Assembly: GCF_013409935.1 (NCBI RefSeq)
Contig: NZ_JACCCO010000002.1
Location: 992,001 to 1,056,000, forward strand
Direction: 5' to 3'
Length of the DNA stretch: 64,000 nucleotides
Origin: Streptosporangium sandarakinum
GTDB taxonomy: Bacteria; Actinomycetota; Actinomycetes; Streptosporangiales; Streptosporangiaceae
Below the pieces are notes generated by a model. It saw nothing but the letters and a program-made list of their open reading frames with translations. It made no database searches and was not told the origin of the DNA. Positions 29,110-37,512 of the stretch are shown one piece after another. Both the position numbers and the translations under genes were made by a program. The stretch's first letter is position 1. Each line of letters opens with the position of its first letter.

Positions 29110-30810
29110 ATGGACGCGACCAAGGTGATCATCGATTCCGTCGACCGGTTCCGGCAGCGGCGCACCGCCCCGCTGGTCCTTGAGCTCGACCTCACCGAGG
29201 GCCTGCTCGACGGCCCCCCGGCCGACCCGCTGAACGCGGTGCTGTCCATGCGCAGGCCGCGGCTGAGCGACGTGCTGTCCGGCCTCAAGCGCGCCCGGAC
29301 GGACACGCGGGTCAAGGCCCTGGTCGTCAAGATCGGCACCCGCCCGCTGGGACTGGCGATGGTGCAGGAGCTGCGCCAGGCCGTGGCCCGGCTGCGCGAG
29401 GCGGGCAAGCTGACGGTCGCGTTCGCCGAGTCGTTCGGCGAGTTCGGCGCGGGCACCGTCCCCTACTACCTGGCCACCGCCTTCGAGCGGGTCTACCTGC
29501 AGCCGTCGGGCGACGTGGGGCTCACCGGCGTCGCGATCGAGCAGCGCTTCCTGAAGGGCGCGCTCGGCAAGCTCGGCGTGGACTACCAGATCGGCCAGCG
29601 GCACGAGTACAAGACCGCGGCCAACACCTACACCCAGGACCACATGACCGAGGCGCACCGCGAGTCGATGGGCCGGATCACCGAGTCGATCACCGAGCAG
29701 GTCGTCGCGGGCATCGCCGAGGGCCGCGGGATGGAGCCCGCCAAGGTCCGCGAGCTGGTGGATCAGGGACCGTTCATCGGCGCCGAGGCCGTCGAGGCGG
29801 GCCTGGTGGACCGGATGGCCTACCGCGACGAGGTCTACGACGAGGTCAAGAAGGCCGCCGGTGAGGACTCCCGGCTCCTCTACGTCGCCCGCTACGCCCG
29901 CGGCCCGATCGCGAAGAAGCTGCCCCGCCCCGGCGAGGACGTCGTCGCGCTGGTCCACGGCAACGGCGCGGTACGGCTCGGCCGCAGCGGCCGCAGCCCG
30001 CTGGGCGGCGGCGGGGCGATGGGCTCCGACACCGTCTGCGCGGCCCTGCGCGCGGCCCGCGACGACGACCACGTCAAGGCCGTCGTGTTCCGGGTGGACA
30101 GCCCCGGCGGCTCCTACGTCGCCTCCGACGCCATCTGGCGCGAGGTGGTGCTGACCCGTAAGGCGGGCAAGCCGGTCGTGGTCTCGATGGGCGACCTCGC
30201 GGCCTCCGGCGGCTACATGGTCTCGATGGCCGCCGACGCGATCGTGGCCCAGCCGGGCACGCTCACCGGCTCCATCGGCGTGTTCGGCGGCAAGGCCGTC
30301 ATCGGCGGGCTGCTGGAGAAGATCGGCATCTCCTCCGAGACGGTCGGCGAGGGCGCCAACGCCGGGATGTTCTCCCCGACGAACGCCTTCTCCGAGGCCC
30401 AGTGGGCGCGGGTCAACGCCTGGCTGGACCGGGTCTACGACGACTTCGTGGCCAAGGCCGCCGAGGGCCGTGACCTGCCGCGCGAGCGCGTCCACGAGCT
30501 GGCCAGGGGCCGGGTCTGGACCGGCGCGGACGCCCACGCGCACGGGCTCGTCGACGAGCTCGGCGGCCTGGAGGACGCCCTCGCCCTGGCGCGGAAGAAG
30601 GCGGGTGTCGCCGCCGACGCCCCGGTGCGGGTCTACCCCAGGCTGAGCCCGCTGGAGCGGCTGCGCCCGGCGGAGTCGAGCGAGGACAAGGCCGCCGCGC
30701 TGTCCCGGGTCCGGCTGGAGTCGTGGGGTTCGATCTCCCACCTCGCCGCCGAGCTGGGCCTGCCGTCGTACGGCCCGCTCATGCTCCCCGGCTCCTGGAC
30801 GATCCGCTAG
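29110..30810 (+). CDS. sppA: Signal peptide peptidase SppA, long (67K) type
   Basis: A 566-residue S49 protease of the double-domain class. The catalytic Lys168 is in RHEYKTAAN of the first domain and Ser366 in GDLAASGGYMVSMAAD of the second, the Ser/Lys dyad spacing of E. coli SppA. There is no clear N-terminal transmembrane segment, as in other actinobacterial homologues. It clears leftover signal peptides and possibly other membrane peptides. The ATG at 29110 is preferred to an upstream in-frame GTG at 29101. It follows the subtilase by 30 nt and may be co-transcribed. Confidence 0.9.
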   Translation: MDATKVIIDSVDRFRQRRTAPLVLELDLTEGLLDGPPADPLNAVLSMRRPRLSDVLSGLKRARTDTRVKALVVKIGTRPLGLAMVQELRQAVARLREAGKLTVAFAESFGEFGAGTVPYYLATAFERVYLQPSGDVGLTGVAIEQRFLKGALGKLGVDYQIGQRHEYKTAANTYTQDHMTEAHRESMGRITESITEQVVAGIAEGRGMEPAKVRELVDQGPFIGAEAVEAGLVDRMAYRDEVYDEVKKAAGEDSRLLYVARYARGPIAKKLPRPGEDVVALVHGNGAVRLGRSGRSPLGGGGAMGSDTVCAALRAARDDDHVKAVVFRVDSPGGSYVASDAIWREVVLTRKAGKPVVVSMGDLAASGGYMVSMAADAIVAQPGTLTGSIGVFGGKAVIGGLLEKIGISSETVGEGANAGMFSPTNAFSEAQWARVNAWLDRVYDDFVAKAAEGRDLPRERVHELARGRVWTGADAHAHGLVDELGGLEDALALARKKAGVAADAPVRVYPRLSPLERLRPAESSEDKAAALSRVRLESWGSISHLAAELGLPSYGPLMLPGSWTIR

Positions 30811-30828
30811 CCGTCGGGTCCCGGCGCG

Positions 30829-31323
30829 TCAGCGGGTGTCCGGGCCGCCGGCGGGGCGGTAGCGGCCGCGGAGCCGTACGAGCGGGGCGAGCGACGGCTC
30901 GACGTAGCTCACGCCCAGCACCCGGGCGATGTAGAGCGTGTGGTCGCCGGCCGGGACGACGTGCGTCGTCTCGGCCTCCAGCGCGGCCACGCCGCCCTCC
31001 ACGACGAGCGCCCCGCTCAGCTCGCCCCGGTGGTGCGGCGTCCCGGCGAGCAGCAGCCGCGCGCCGGGACGGCCCGGGGTGGCGAAGCGGCTGGCGATCG
31101 CCTTCTGCCCGGCCGACAGCACACTGGCCGCCCAGCGGTCGCGGCGCAGCAGCAGCTCGTTGAGGTATCCGGTGTTCGCGAGGCTCACCATCACCAGCTC
31201 GGGGTCGAGCGAGACGGACGTGAAGGTGCCGACCGTGCCGCCCACGTCGTCGCGTTCGTCGTTGACGGTGACCACCGTCACCGCGGTCGCCACCCCCGCC
31301 ATGGCCTCGGTGAACTCGCTCAT
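30829..31323 (-). CDS. Flavin reductase-like FMN-binding protein
   Basis: A 164-residue protein with the flavin-reductase domain: TAVTVVTVNDE, GGTVGTFTSVSLDPELVMVSL, and the C-terminal GDHTLYIARVLGV. Such proteins supply reduced FMN or FAD to two-component monooxygenases, but no partner oxygenase is adjacent. The ATG at 31323 is preferred over an extension to 31362. It is convergent with sppA and lies 60 nt downstream of the ABC-importer binding-protein gene. Confidence 0.85.
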   Translation of the reverse strand: MSEFTEAMAGVATAVTVVTVNDERDDVGGTVGTFTSVSLDPELVMVSLANTGYLNELLLRRDRWAASVLSAGQKAIASRFATPGRPGARLLLAGTPHHRGELSGALVVEGGVAALEAETTHVVPAGDHTLYIARVLGVSYVEPSLAPLVRLRGRYRPAGGPDTR

Positions 31324-31383
31324 ACCGTCATCATCCCGGACCTCCGGGCCCGGTGCCGCCACGCGACCGGGCCCGGATGGAGG

Positions 31384-32313
31384 TCAGGAGGCCAGGCCGT
31401 TCTTGGTCAGCCAGTCCTTGGCGACCACGGCGGCGTCGTCCTTGTCCACCGCGACGCGCTTCATCATGTCGACGAGGGTCTGGGTGTCGAGCTTGGCGGA
31501 GATCGCGTTCAGCGTGGTCCGCACCGTGTCGTTCGCGGCCGCCTTGTTGACCAGCGGGGTGACGTTCTGGGCGCTGAAGACGTTCTTGGGGTCCTCCAGC
31601 GGGACCAGGTCGTTGAGCACGATCTTCGGGTCGGTCGTGAAGACGTTGCCGGTCAGGACCGTGCCGCTCTTGACGGCGTCGGCGGTGGTCGCGCCGGTCG
31701 GCTTCCACTCCTTGAACTCCAGGCCGTAGACGTCCTTGAACTGGGCCTCGCGCCGCTTCTTGAACTCGGGCGGGCCGCCGACGGCGTTCTGCTTGGAGAC
31801 CTTGGCGAGGTCCTCGATCGTGGTGAGCTTGTACTTGGTCGCGCTCTCCTTGGTGACCGTGAGGGAGTCCTTGTCCTCGGCGGCGGCCGAGTCGAGGATC
31901 TCCACCTCGGCCGGGAGCTTGGCCTTCAGCTCGTCGTTGACCTCGTCCTTGGACGCGGCCGTGGTCTTCGGGTCGATGAACGCCAGCAGCGCCCCGTTGT
32001 ACTCGGGGAGCACGGTCAGGCCGCCGCTCTTGACCTGGTCGTAGACGATCTCACGGCTGCCGATGTTGGGCTTCTCCTCGACCGCGACGCCCTTGGCCTC
32101 CAGCGCCTGGGCGTAGATGGAGGCGAGCAGGACGCTCTCGGGGAAGTCGAAGGAGCCGACGACGGCCTTGCCGCCCCCGGAATCCGATCCCGAGCCGGAA
32201 CCGGTGGTGGCCGGGCTCGCGGAGGCGCTGGTCAGGGGGTCTCCCCCGCCGCACGCGGTAAGTGTGAGCGCCGCGGACAGGATTACCGCCGCGGTGCCGA
32301 ACAGACGCTTCAT
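31384..32313 (-). CDS. Glycine betaine/choline-type substrate-binding lipoprotein
   Basis: A 309-residue lipoprotein of the OpuAC/OpuCC class. Lipobox LTAC at residues about 18-21, then a Gly/Ser linker and the ligand-binding fold (VVGSFDFPESVLLASIYAQALE, GGLTVLPEYNGALLAF). AAAGGGAAA precedes the ATG at 32313. It binds quaternary ammonium osmolytes outside the membrane and delivers them to the two permeases encoded just upstream. It is last in the operon, after a 37-nt gap. Confidence 0.9.
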   Translation of the reverse strand: MKRLFGTAAVILSAALTLTACGGGDPLTSASASPATTGSGSGSDSGGGKAVVGSFDFPESVLLASIYAQALEAKGVAVEEKPNIGSREIVYDQVKSGGLTVLPEYNGALLAFIDPKTTAASKDEVNDELKAKLPAEVEILDSAAAEDKDSLTVTKESATKYKLTTIEDLAKVSKQNAVGGPPEFKKRREAQFKDVYGLEFKEWKPTGATTADAVKSGTVLTGNVFTTDPKIVLNDLVPLEDPKNVFSAQNVTPLVNKAAANDTVRTTLNAISAKLDTQTLVDMMKRVAVDKDDAAVVAKDWLTKNGLAS

Positions 32314-32350
32314 CGTGCATTTCCCTTTCAAACGGGGGGTTATTAGTAGA

Positions 32351-33022
32351 TTAGCGGACGCGCTGTCTCCGGCTCACCCCCGGCGACACCGCCGTCCGCT
32401 GTGCCAACGTGAACAACAGCTGTACGGCGAGCGCGAACAGCACCACCAGCACGGCGCCGCCCGCGACGCTCGCGTAGTCCTTCGTCGCCAGGCCGTCGAT
32501 GATGAAACGGCCCAGCCCGCCGAGCCCGGCGTAGGCCGCCACGGTCGTGGTCGCCACCACCTGGACGGCCGAGAGCCGCAGCCCGAGCAGGATCAACGGC
32601 AGCGCCACCGGCACCAGCACCCTGCCCAGGACCTGGCCGCCGCGCAGGCCCATGCCGTACGCGGCGTCCCTCAGGTCGGGGTCCACGCCCCGGACGCCCT
32701 CGTAGGTGTTGACCAGGATGGGCGGCGCCGCCAGCGCCACCAGCGGGATGAGCACCGGCCAGACCGTGGTGGTGCCGAGCAGCAGCACGAACAGCACGAG
32801 CAGGCCGAGGGTGGGTATCGCGCGGGCGACGTTGACCGTCGCCACGATGAAGTAGGCGCCCCGGCCGGTGTGGCCGATCCACAGCCCCAGCGGCAGCGCG
32901 ATCAGCGCGGCCAGCAGCAGCGCCGCCGCGGAGAACGCCAGGTGCTCCAGCAGCCGGGCCGGGATGCCGTCGGGCCCCGACCAGTGGGCCGGGTCGCCGA
33001 AGAAGTCGGTCAGCCAGTTCAC
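32351..33022 (-). CDS. Osmolyte ABC transporter permease
   Basis: A 223-residue BPD_transp_1 protein with about five to six membrane helices (LLLAALIALPLGLWIG, LGLLVLFVLLLG, AGGAVLVVLFALAVQLLF). The ATPase-contact loop is near YEGVRGVDPDLRDAAYGMGL. The start overlaps the preceding permease stop by 4 nt (ATGA). It forms the membrane heterodimer with the next gene's product. Confidence 0.9.
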   Translation of the reverse strand: MNWLTDFFGDPAHWSGPDGIPARLLEHLAFSAAALLLAALIALPLGLWIGHTGRGAYFIVATVNVARAIPTLGLLVLFVLLLGTTTVWPVLIPLVALAAPPILVNTYEGVRGVDPDLRDAAYGMGLRGGQVLGRVLVPVALPLILLGLRLSAVQVVATTTVAAYAGLGGLGRFIIDGLATKDYASVAGGAVLVVLFALAVQLLFTLAQRTAVSPGVSRRQRVR

Positions 33023-33693
33023 GCGCTCCCCCTCGCCCGCTGCCAGGGGGTTAGCAGCCGCTGCGCGGCGAGCAGGAGGCCGTCCACCAGCAGGGCCAGC
33101 GCCACGATGAGCACGATGCCCACGACCGCCGGGGTGGGGAAGTCCCGCTTGAACGCGTCGGTGAACAGGTTGCCCAGCCCGCCCTGGCCGATGAGGGCGC
33201 CCACGCTGACCAGGCTGATGCTGGAGACCGCGACCACGCGCAGGCCCGCCAGCACCACCGGGACGGCGATCGGCAGCTCGACCCGGAGCAGCCGGCGCAG
33301 CGGGGTGAAGCCCATCGCGACCGCCGACTGCCGCACGTGGTCGGGGACGGAGGCGATGCCGTCCACCACGGCGGGGATCAGCACGGCCACGCCGTAGAAG
33401 CTCAGCGGGATGATCACGGTCGCCGGCCCGAGGCCGGTCGCCGGGAGCAGGAGCATGAAGACCGGCAGGGACGGCAGCGCGTAGACGACGTTCATCAGCC
33501 CGGCCGTCGGCTGGTACAGCCAGCGCCAGCGCACGCAGGCCAGCCCGATCGGCAGCGCGACGACCAGCCCGAGCACGACCGGCAGCAGCGCCATCACCAC
33601 GTGCTGCTGGAGCAGGGAGTCGATGCTGCCGGCCCTGCCGGTGCTCCAGTTGCGCCAGATCCAGTCCCAGCGGACCAGGGGCTCACCGTCCAT
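33019..33693 (-). CDS. Osmolyte ABC transporter permease
   Basis: A 224-residue BPD_transp_1 protein with several hydrophobic helices (VVMALLPVVLGLVVALPIGL, ALPSLPVFMLLLPATGL, VGIVLIVALALLVDGLLL). The coupling loop is VDGIASVPDHVRQSAVAMGF. It overlaps the ATPase gene by 11 nt and the following permease by 4 nt, so the three are tightly coupled. Confidence 0.9.
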   Translation of the reverse strand: MDGEPLVRWDWIWRNWSTGRAGSIDSLLQQHVVMALLPVVLGLVVALPIGLACVRWRWLYQPTAGLMNVVYALPSLPVFMLLLPATGLGPATVIIPLSFYGVAVLIPAVVDGIASVPDHVRQSAVAMGFTPLRRLLRVELPIAVPVVLAGLRVVAVSSISLVSVGALIGQGGLGNLFTDAFKRDFPTPAVVGIVLIVALALLVDGLLLAAQRLLTPWQRARGSA

Positions 33694-34858
33694 CCGCGGC
33701 CTCCCGGGCTCCGCCGGCCTCCCCGGGTCCTTCGCCGGCCCGGGTCTCCCCCGCCACGCGGGACGCCTCCCGGGCGGCCAGGACCAGCGCCTCGTCCAGG
33801 ACCTCGCGGGTGACCACGCCCTCGGCCCGCCCGGAGTCGTCCACCGCGATCGCGTTCCCCGAGGGCGACAGCAGCGCCGCGTCCAGCGCCGCGCGGAGCG
33901 AGTCCCGGCCCCTGACGAACGTCCCGTACGGCGCGAGCGGCACCGCCTCGAACGTCCCGCTCTTCGGAAGACCGGAGGTGGCGGCCCAGCCCAGGGGCCC
34001 GCCGTCCGGGCCGACCACGGCCAGCCAGGGCTCCGCCGTACCGCGGGCCGAGGCGACGTCGGCGGAGACCGGCACGGTCAGGTCGTCGCGCAGCCGCAGG
34101 CCCTCGCCGGGGACGAACGACAACCGCCGGATGCCCCGGTCGCGGCCTAGGAACTCCTGGACGAACCCGTCGGCGGGCCTGGCCAGCAGCGTCGCGGGGT
34201 CGTCGAGTTGCGCCAGGTGCCCGCCCACCTGCAGCACGGCGACCCGGTCGCCGAGCTTGACGGCCTCGTCGATGTCGTGGGTGACGAACACGATCGTCTT
34301 GTGCAGCTCGGCCTGGAGCCGCAGCAGCTCGTCCTGCAGGCTCGCGCGCACGATCGGGTCCACCGCGCTGAACGGCTCGTCCATCAGCAGCACCGGCGGG
34401 TCGGCCGCGAGCGCGCGGGCCACGCCGACGCGCTGCTGCTGGCCGCCGGAGAGCTGGAAGGGATAGCGGTTCGCGAGGCCGGTGTCCAGGCCCACCCGCT
34501 CCAGCAGCTCCATCGCGCGGTCCCGGGCCTTCCGCCGGTCCCACCCGAGGAGCTGGGGCACGGTCGCGACGTTGTCCACGATCTTCCGGTGCGGGAAGAG
34601 GCCCGCCTGCTGGATCACGTAGCCGATGCCCCGCCGCAGCGTGGGCGGATCGACGGTGGTGACGTCCACGCCGTCGAGGAGGACGCGGCCCTCACTCGGG
34701 TCGATCATCCTGTTGATCATCCGGAGGGACGTCGTCTTGCCGCATCCGGAGGGGCCGACGAACACGGTTATCCCGCCCGTGGGGACTTCGAGGCTGAGGT
34801 CGTCCACGGCGACGGTTCCGTCTGGATATCGCTTGGTGACACGGTCGAATGTGATCAT
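33683..34858 (-). CDS. Glycine betaine-type ABC transporter ATPase (ProV/OpuCA-like)
   Basis: A 391-residue ATPase, first gene of the operon. Walker A GPSGCGKTTS (about residues 37-46), signature LSGGQQQRVG, Walker B VLLMDEPFSAVDP, switch His in VFVTHDIDEA. The C-terminal 150 residues form a degenerate CBS pair (RGTAEPWLAVVGPDG, DDSGRAEGVVTREVL), the module that senses ionic strength in this family. The ATG at 34858 has AAAAGG upstream. Osmotic induction is likely but no specific operator is seen. Confidence 0.92.
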   Translation of the reverse strand: MITFDRVTKRYPDGTVAVDDLSLEVPTGGITVFVGPSGCGKTTSLRMINRMIDPSEGRVLLDGVDVTTVDPPTLRRGIGYVIQQAGLFPHRKIVDNVATVPQLLGWDRRKARDRAMELLERVGLDTGLANRYPFQLSGGQQQRVGVARALAADPPVLLMDEPFSAVDPIVRASLQDELLRLQAELHKTIVFVTHDIDEAVKLGDRVAVLQVGGHLAQLDDPATLLARPADGFVQEFLGRDRGIRRLSFVPGEGLRLRDDLTVPVSADVASARGTAEPWLAVVGPDGGPLGWAATSGLPKSGTFEAVPLAPYGTFVRGRDSLRAALDAALLSPSGNAIAVDDSGRAEGVVTREVLDEALVLAAREASRVAGETRAGEGPGEAGGAREAADGR

Positions 34859-35189
34859 GCGTAACCTTTTGCTCGCCGGCGGGGCGTGGGACCCCCTGCC
34901 CACAACCGCCCCATGGTCTAACGCGGGACCGACAAAGGTGAGGTATCCAACTCAACCCTCCCATGGCCCCCACCAGGGGGCCGCTCAGGCTAGCAAGCCC
35001 TCCGGAGAAAGGGCAGTCAATAGTGCGATTGGGCCCGCCGACCCGGCATGATTACCCATATCGTGGGGAGTGACTCATCTGACACACATGCATCAACAGC
35101 CACTTCGGCACCGTACGTATTCCGCTCGCCCGGGTTCATCGTCAGATGCCCCCGCCTGAACCATCCGAACCACCAGAGGAACCGGTCCC
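34859..35189. other. 331-nt divergent region, osmolyte importer / sigma-like gene
   Basis: Locally less GC-rich than its surroundings, as expected for two divergent promoters. It contains a 7-bp stem with ACCA loop, GGCCCCC (34965-34971) and GGGGGCC (34976-34982). No riboswitch or gene is recognised. Confidence 0.45.
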
Positions 35190-37454
35190 GTGACCCAACC
35201 GCTCCTCGGTCGGCGCTCGCGTGGTGACCTCGTCGCCGAGCTCTACGACCGTCACGCCGCCGGACTGTTCGCGTACTGTCACGACCAGCTCGGTGATCCC
35301 GGCGCCGCAGCCGCCGCGTTGACGGCCGTCTTCGCCGCCGGGGAGACCGCCGGGCCGTACGCCGCCGGGGAGGTCGCCGAGCCGCCGCGCGCCGCCCTCT
35401 ACGCGCTGGCCCGCCGCGAGATCCAGCACCGCGACGTCGTCTACGCGCCGCCGGTCGCCGGAGCCGACCTGGTGGCCGCCTTCGTCGGGCGGGTGCTGCG
35501 CGACCTGCGACCCCACCAGCGCGAGGTGCTGTACCTGTCCGGCGTGTGCGAGATGGACGCCTTCGAGCTCTCCTGGGTGCTCGACGTGGCCGCCGACACC
35601 GCCGACGAGCTGACCGTGAGCGCCTGCCGGCGCTTCGCCCAGGCGCTGCGCCCGGCCCTGGCCTCGATGAGGGTGCCGGACCGCATGGCCGAGGTGTTCG
35701 GCGCCCTGGACGCCGCGCCCATCCGCGACGTCCTCGCCCGCGCCCCCTGGGCCGTCCCACCGCCGGGCCTGCGCGCCACCGTGCTGGGAGTCCGGCCGGG
35801 TACGGCCTCCGCTCCGCCGGGGGCCCGGCCGGGTGCGGCTCCCGCCACGCCGGGCATCCGGCCCCGTACGGCTTTCGCATCGCGCCCCTCCGGTCCCCCG
35901 CTCAGGAGGCTGTGGCCCGCGCCCCCGGTGTGGCCGCTCCCGCCCTCCGAGACCGACGCGCTGACCAGCACCGCCGTGTTCCCGCTGCCGATCGGGCCGG
36001 TGGGCGGACCGCGCGACGGCTCGCCCGGTTCCCCGGGCCCCTCGGGCTCCCCGGCCTTCCCCGGCTCCCCCGGATCGTCCGGGCCCTCGGGTCCCACCGG
36101 CTCCCGCGGATCTTCGGGTCACCCCGGCTCCTCCGCGCGGGACCGCGCGTCCGACCTCTTCTCGCCGCCGGACCCGGACGTGGTCTCCGCGCACGAGGCC
36201 ACCACCGAGCCGATGCCCCGGCTCAAGGACGCGGTTCTGACCTCGCTCGACGACATGTCGCCCCGCGCCCGGCGGGCGAGGCTGCGCCGGCCCTCGCCGC
36301 GCGGCTCGGCGCCCCTGTCCGCCCCGGTCCCCGGGGACGTGCTCGAACCCGAGGCGTCGCCGCCGTCGTCATCGCCGTCACCGTCATCACCACCGTCGCC
36401 GGACGGGTTCCCCTCCGTGGGGAACCTGTTCCAGCCCCTCACCCGCGAGGCGCGGGCGGCCCTGATCCGGACCGACAGGCTGGTGGCCGCCGCACCGCGC
36501 GAGGAGCACGACCGCGACAGGCGGCGCACCGACCGCGGGCGGCACGAGCGGCGCGAAGAGCCCGATCAGCGGGGGGATCGCGGGCGGCGCGAGGAAGCCG
36601 GCCGGCGGGGGGAGCACGAGCGGCCGCTGCCCGGCTGGCCGCTGCGGGCCGACGAGCTGGAGGATCTGACCGTCCCCGGCTCCACGACGTCCCCGGCTCA
36701 GGATCCGACGTCCACGACGTCCCCGGTCCAGGACCGGACGGCGCGTACGGACGCCGTGGCGAACCCGTACCGGGACGCCGGGAGGGCCCCTCTCGCGGAG
36801 GACACCGGGGGCGTGCCGCACGCGGACGCCGGTCCGGCGACGGGCGACGGGCGGGCGGAGACCGTACGGGCTCCGCACGACGAGTGGCCGATCGTCGACT
36901 GGACCGCGCCGGAACGACCCGTCCGCGTGCACGGGATGGAACGACCCGCCGACACCGGGTGGCCCCTGAGCGGGCAGGAGCCCGAGGCCACCGCGGAGAC
37001 GACCGGCCCCCGGACGGCCGCCGCGGCGACGCGGGACTCCGGGACGGCCGCCGCGGCGACGACCGACTTCCAGGAGGTCGCCGCCTGGCGGGCCGGGATG
37101 CTGGCGAACGCCGGGAACCTCGGGGACGCCGAGGCCGGGGCCACGGCCGTGACCGGGGCCGGGGCCACGGCCGTGACCGGGGCCGGGGCCACGGCCGTGA
37201 CCGGGGCCGGAACCACGGCCGTGACCGGGGCCGGAACCACGGCCGTGACCGGGGTTCGGGCCGAGGTCCCGGAGACGAGCGCCCGGGCGTCCCGTACGGC
37301 ACGGTCCGGCGGGCGGTCGCACCGCAGGCCCAGGCGCCGGCCGGGCAGGCACGCCGAGCGTCACCACGACTGGATCTGGGAGTTCGTGGGCTTCCTCGTC
37401 TGCGTGGCGATCGCGGTGATCGTCTTCCTCGCCGTGCCCGCCCTGGCGCCGTGA
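35190..37454 (+). CDS. Sigma-factor-like protein with disordered region and C-terminal membrane anchor
   Basis: A 754-residue protein, GTG start with AGAGGA 9 nt upstream. Residues about 8-165 resemble ECF sigma factors: region-2-like LVAELYDRHAAGLFAYCHDQL and region-4-like LRPHQREVLYLSGVCEMDAF, then AADTADELTVSACRRFAQAL. The next 550 residues are Pro/Ser/Gly/Arg-rich and probably disordered. They include about 13 collagen-like G-x-y triplets near residues 270-312 and five copies of an 8-residue ATAVTGAG unit near 651-690. The end is a basic patch and one membrane helix (FVGFLVCVAIAVIVFLAVPAL). A membrane-tethered transcription factor or a decayed sigma factor are both possible. Confidence 0.72.
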   Translation: MTQPLLGRRSRGDLVAELYDRHAAGLFAYCHDQLGDPGAAAAALTAVFAAGETAGPYAAGEVAEPPRAALYALARREIQHRDVVYAPPVAGADLVAAFVGRVLRDLRPHQREVLYLSGVCEMDAFELSWVLDVAADTADELTVSACRRFAQALRPALASMRVPDRMAEVFGALDAAPIRDVLARAPWAVPPPGLRATVLGVRPGTASAPPGARPGAAPATPGIRPRTAFASRPSGPPLRRLWPAPPVWPLPPSETDALTSTAVFPLPIGPVGGPRDGSPGSPGPSGSPAFPGSPGSSGPSGPTGSRGSSGHPGSSARDRASDLFSPPDPDVVSAHEATTEPMPRLKDAVLTSLDDMSPRARRARLRRPSPRGSAPLSAPVPGDVLEPEASPPSSSPSPSSPPSPDGFPSVGNLFQPLTREARAALIRTDRLVAAAPREEHDRDRRRTDRGRHERREEPDQRGDRGRREEAGRRGEHERPLPGWPLRADELEDLTVPGSTTSPAQDPTSTTSPVQDRTARTDAVANPYRDAGRAPLAEDTGGVPHADAGPATGDGRAETVRAPHDEWPIVDWTAPERPVRVHGMERPADTGWPLSGQEPEATAETTGPRTAAAATRDSGTAAAATTDFQEVAAWRAGMLANAGNLGDAEAGATAVTGAGATAVTGAGATAVTGAGTTAVTGAGTTAVTGVRAEVPETSARASRTARSGGRSHRRPRRRPGRHAERHHDWIWEFVGFLVCVAIAVIVFLAVPALAP
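37140..37259 (+). repeat. Five tandem 24-bp repeats inside the sigma-like gene
   Basis: Units 37140-37163, 37164-37187, 37188-37211, 37212-37235 and 37236-37259. The first two are identical and the rest differ by a few bases. They encode A/T-T-A-V-T-G-A-G repeats, so frame is preserved by copy-number change. Confidence 0.9.
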
Positions 37455-37510
37455 CGCCGTGAGCGGTCCGGCGTCTGCCCTGGCGCCGTGACGCCGTGAG
37501 CGGTCCGGCG
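37440..37510. repeat. 34-bp perfect duplication across the sigma-like gene's stop codon
   Basis: 37440-37473 is repeated exactly at 37477-37510 with 3 nt between. The first copy contains the stop codon; the second copy lies between it and the stop of ltp2. It is a recent tandem duplication. Confidence 0.9.
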
Positions 37511-37512
37511 GC

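Noticed and set aside
34859..35189. Riboswitch or leader RNA before the osmolyte importer
   Set aside because: A single 7-bp stem is present but nothing resembling a known aptamer.
36000..36130. True collagen-like structural protein
   Set aside because: The G-x-y run is short (about 13 triplets with one break) and sits inside a larger disordered region. It is noted only as collagen-like composition.
37140..37259. CRISPR-like array of 24-bp repeats
   Set aside because: The units are directly adjacent without spacers and keep the reading frame of the enclosing gene.
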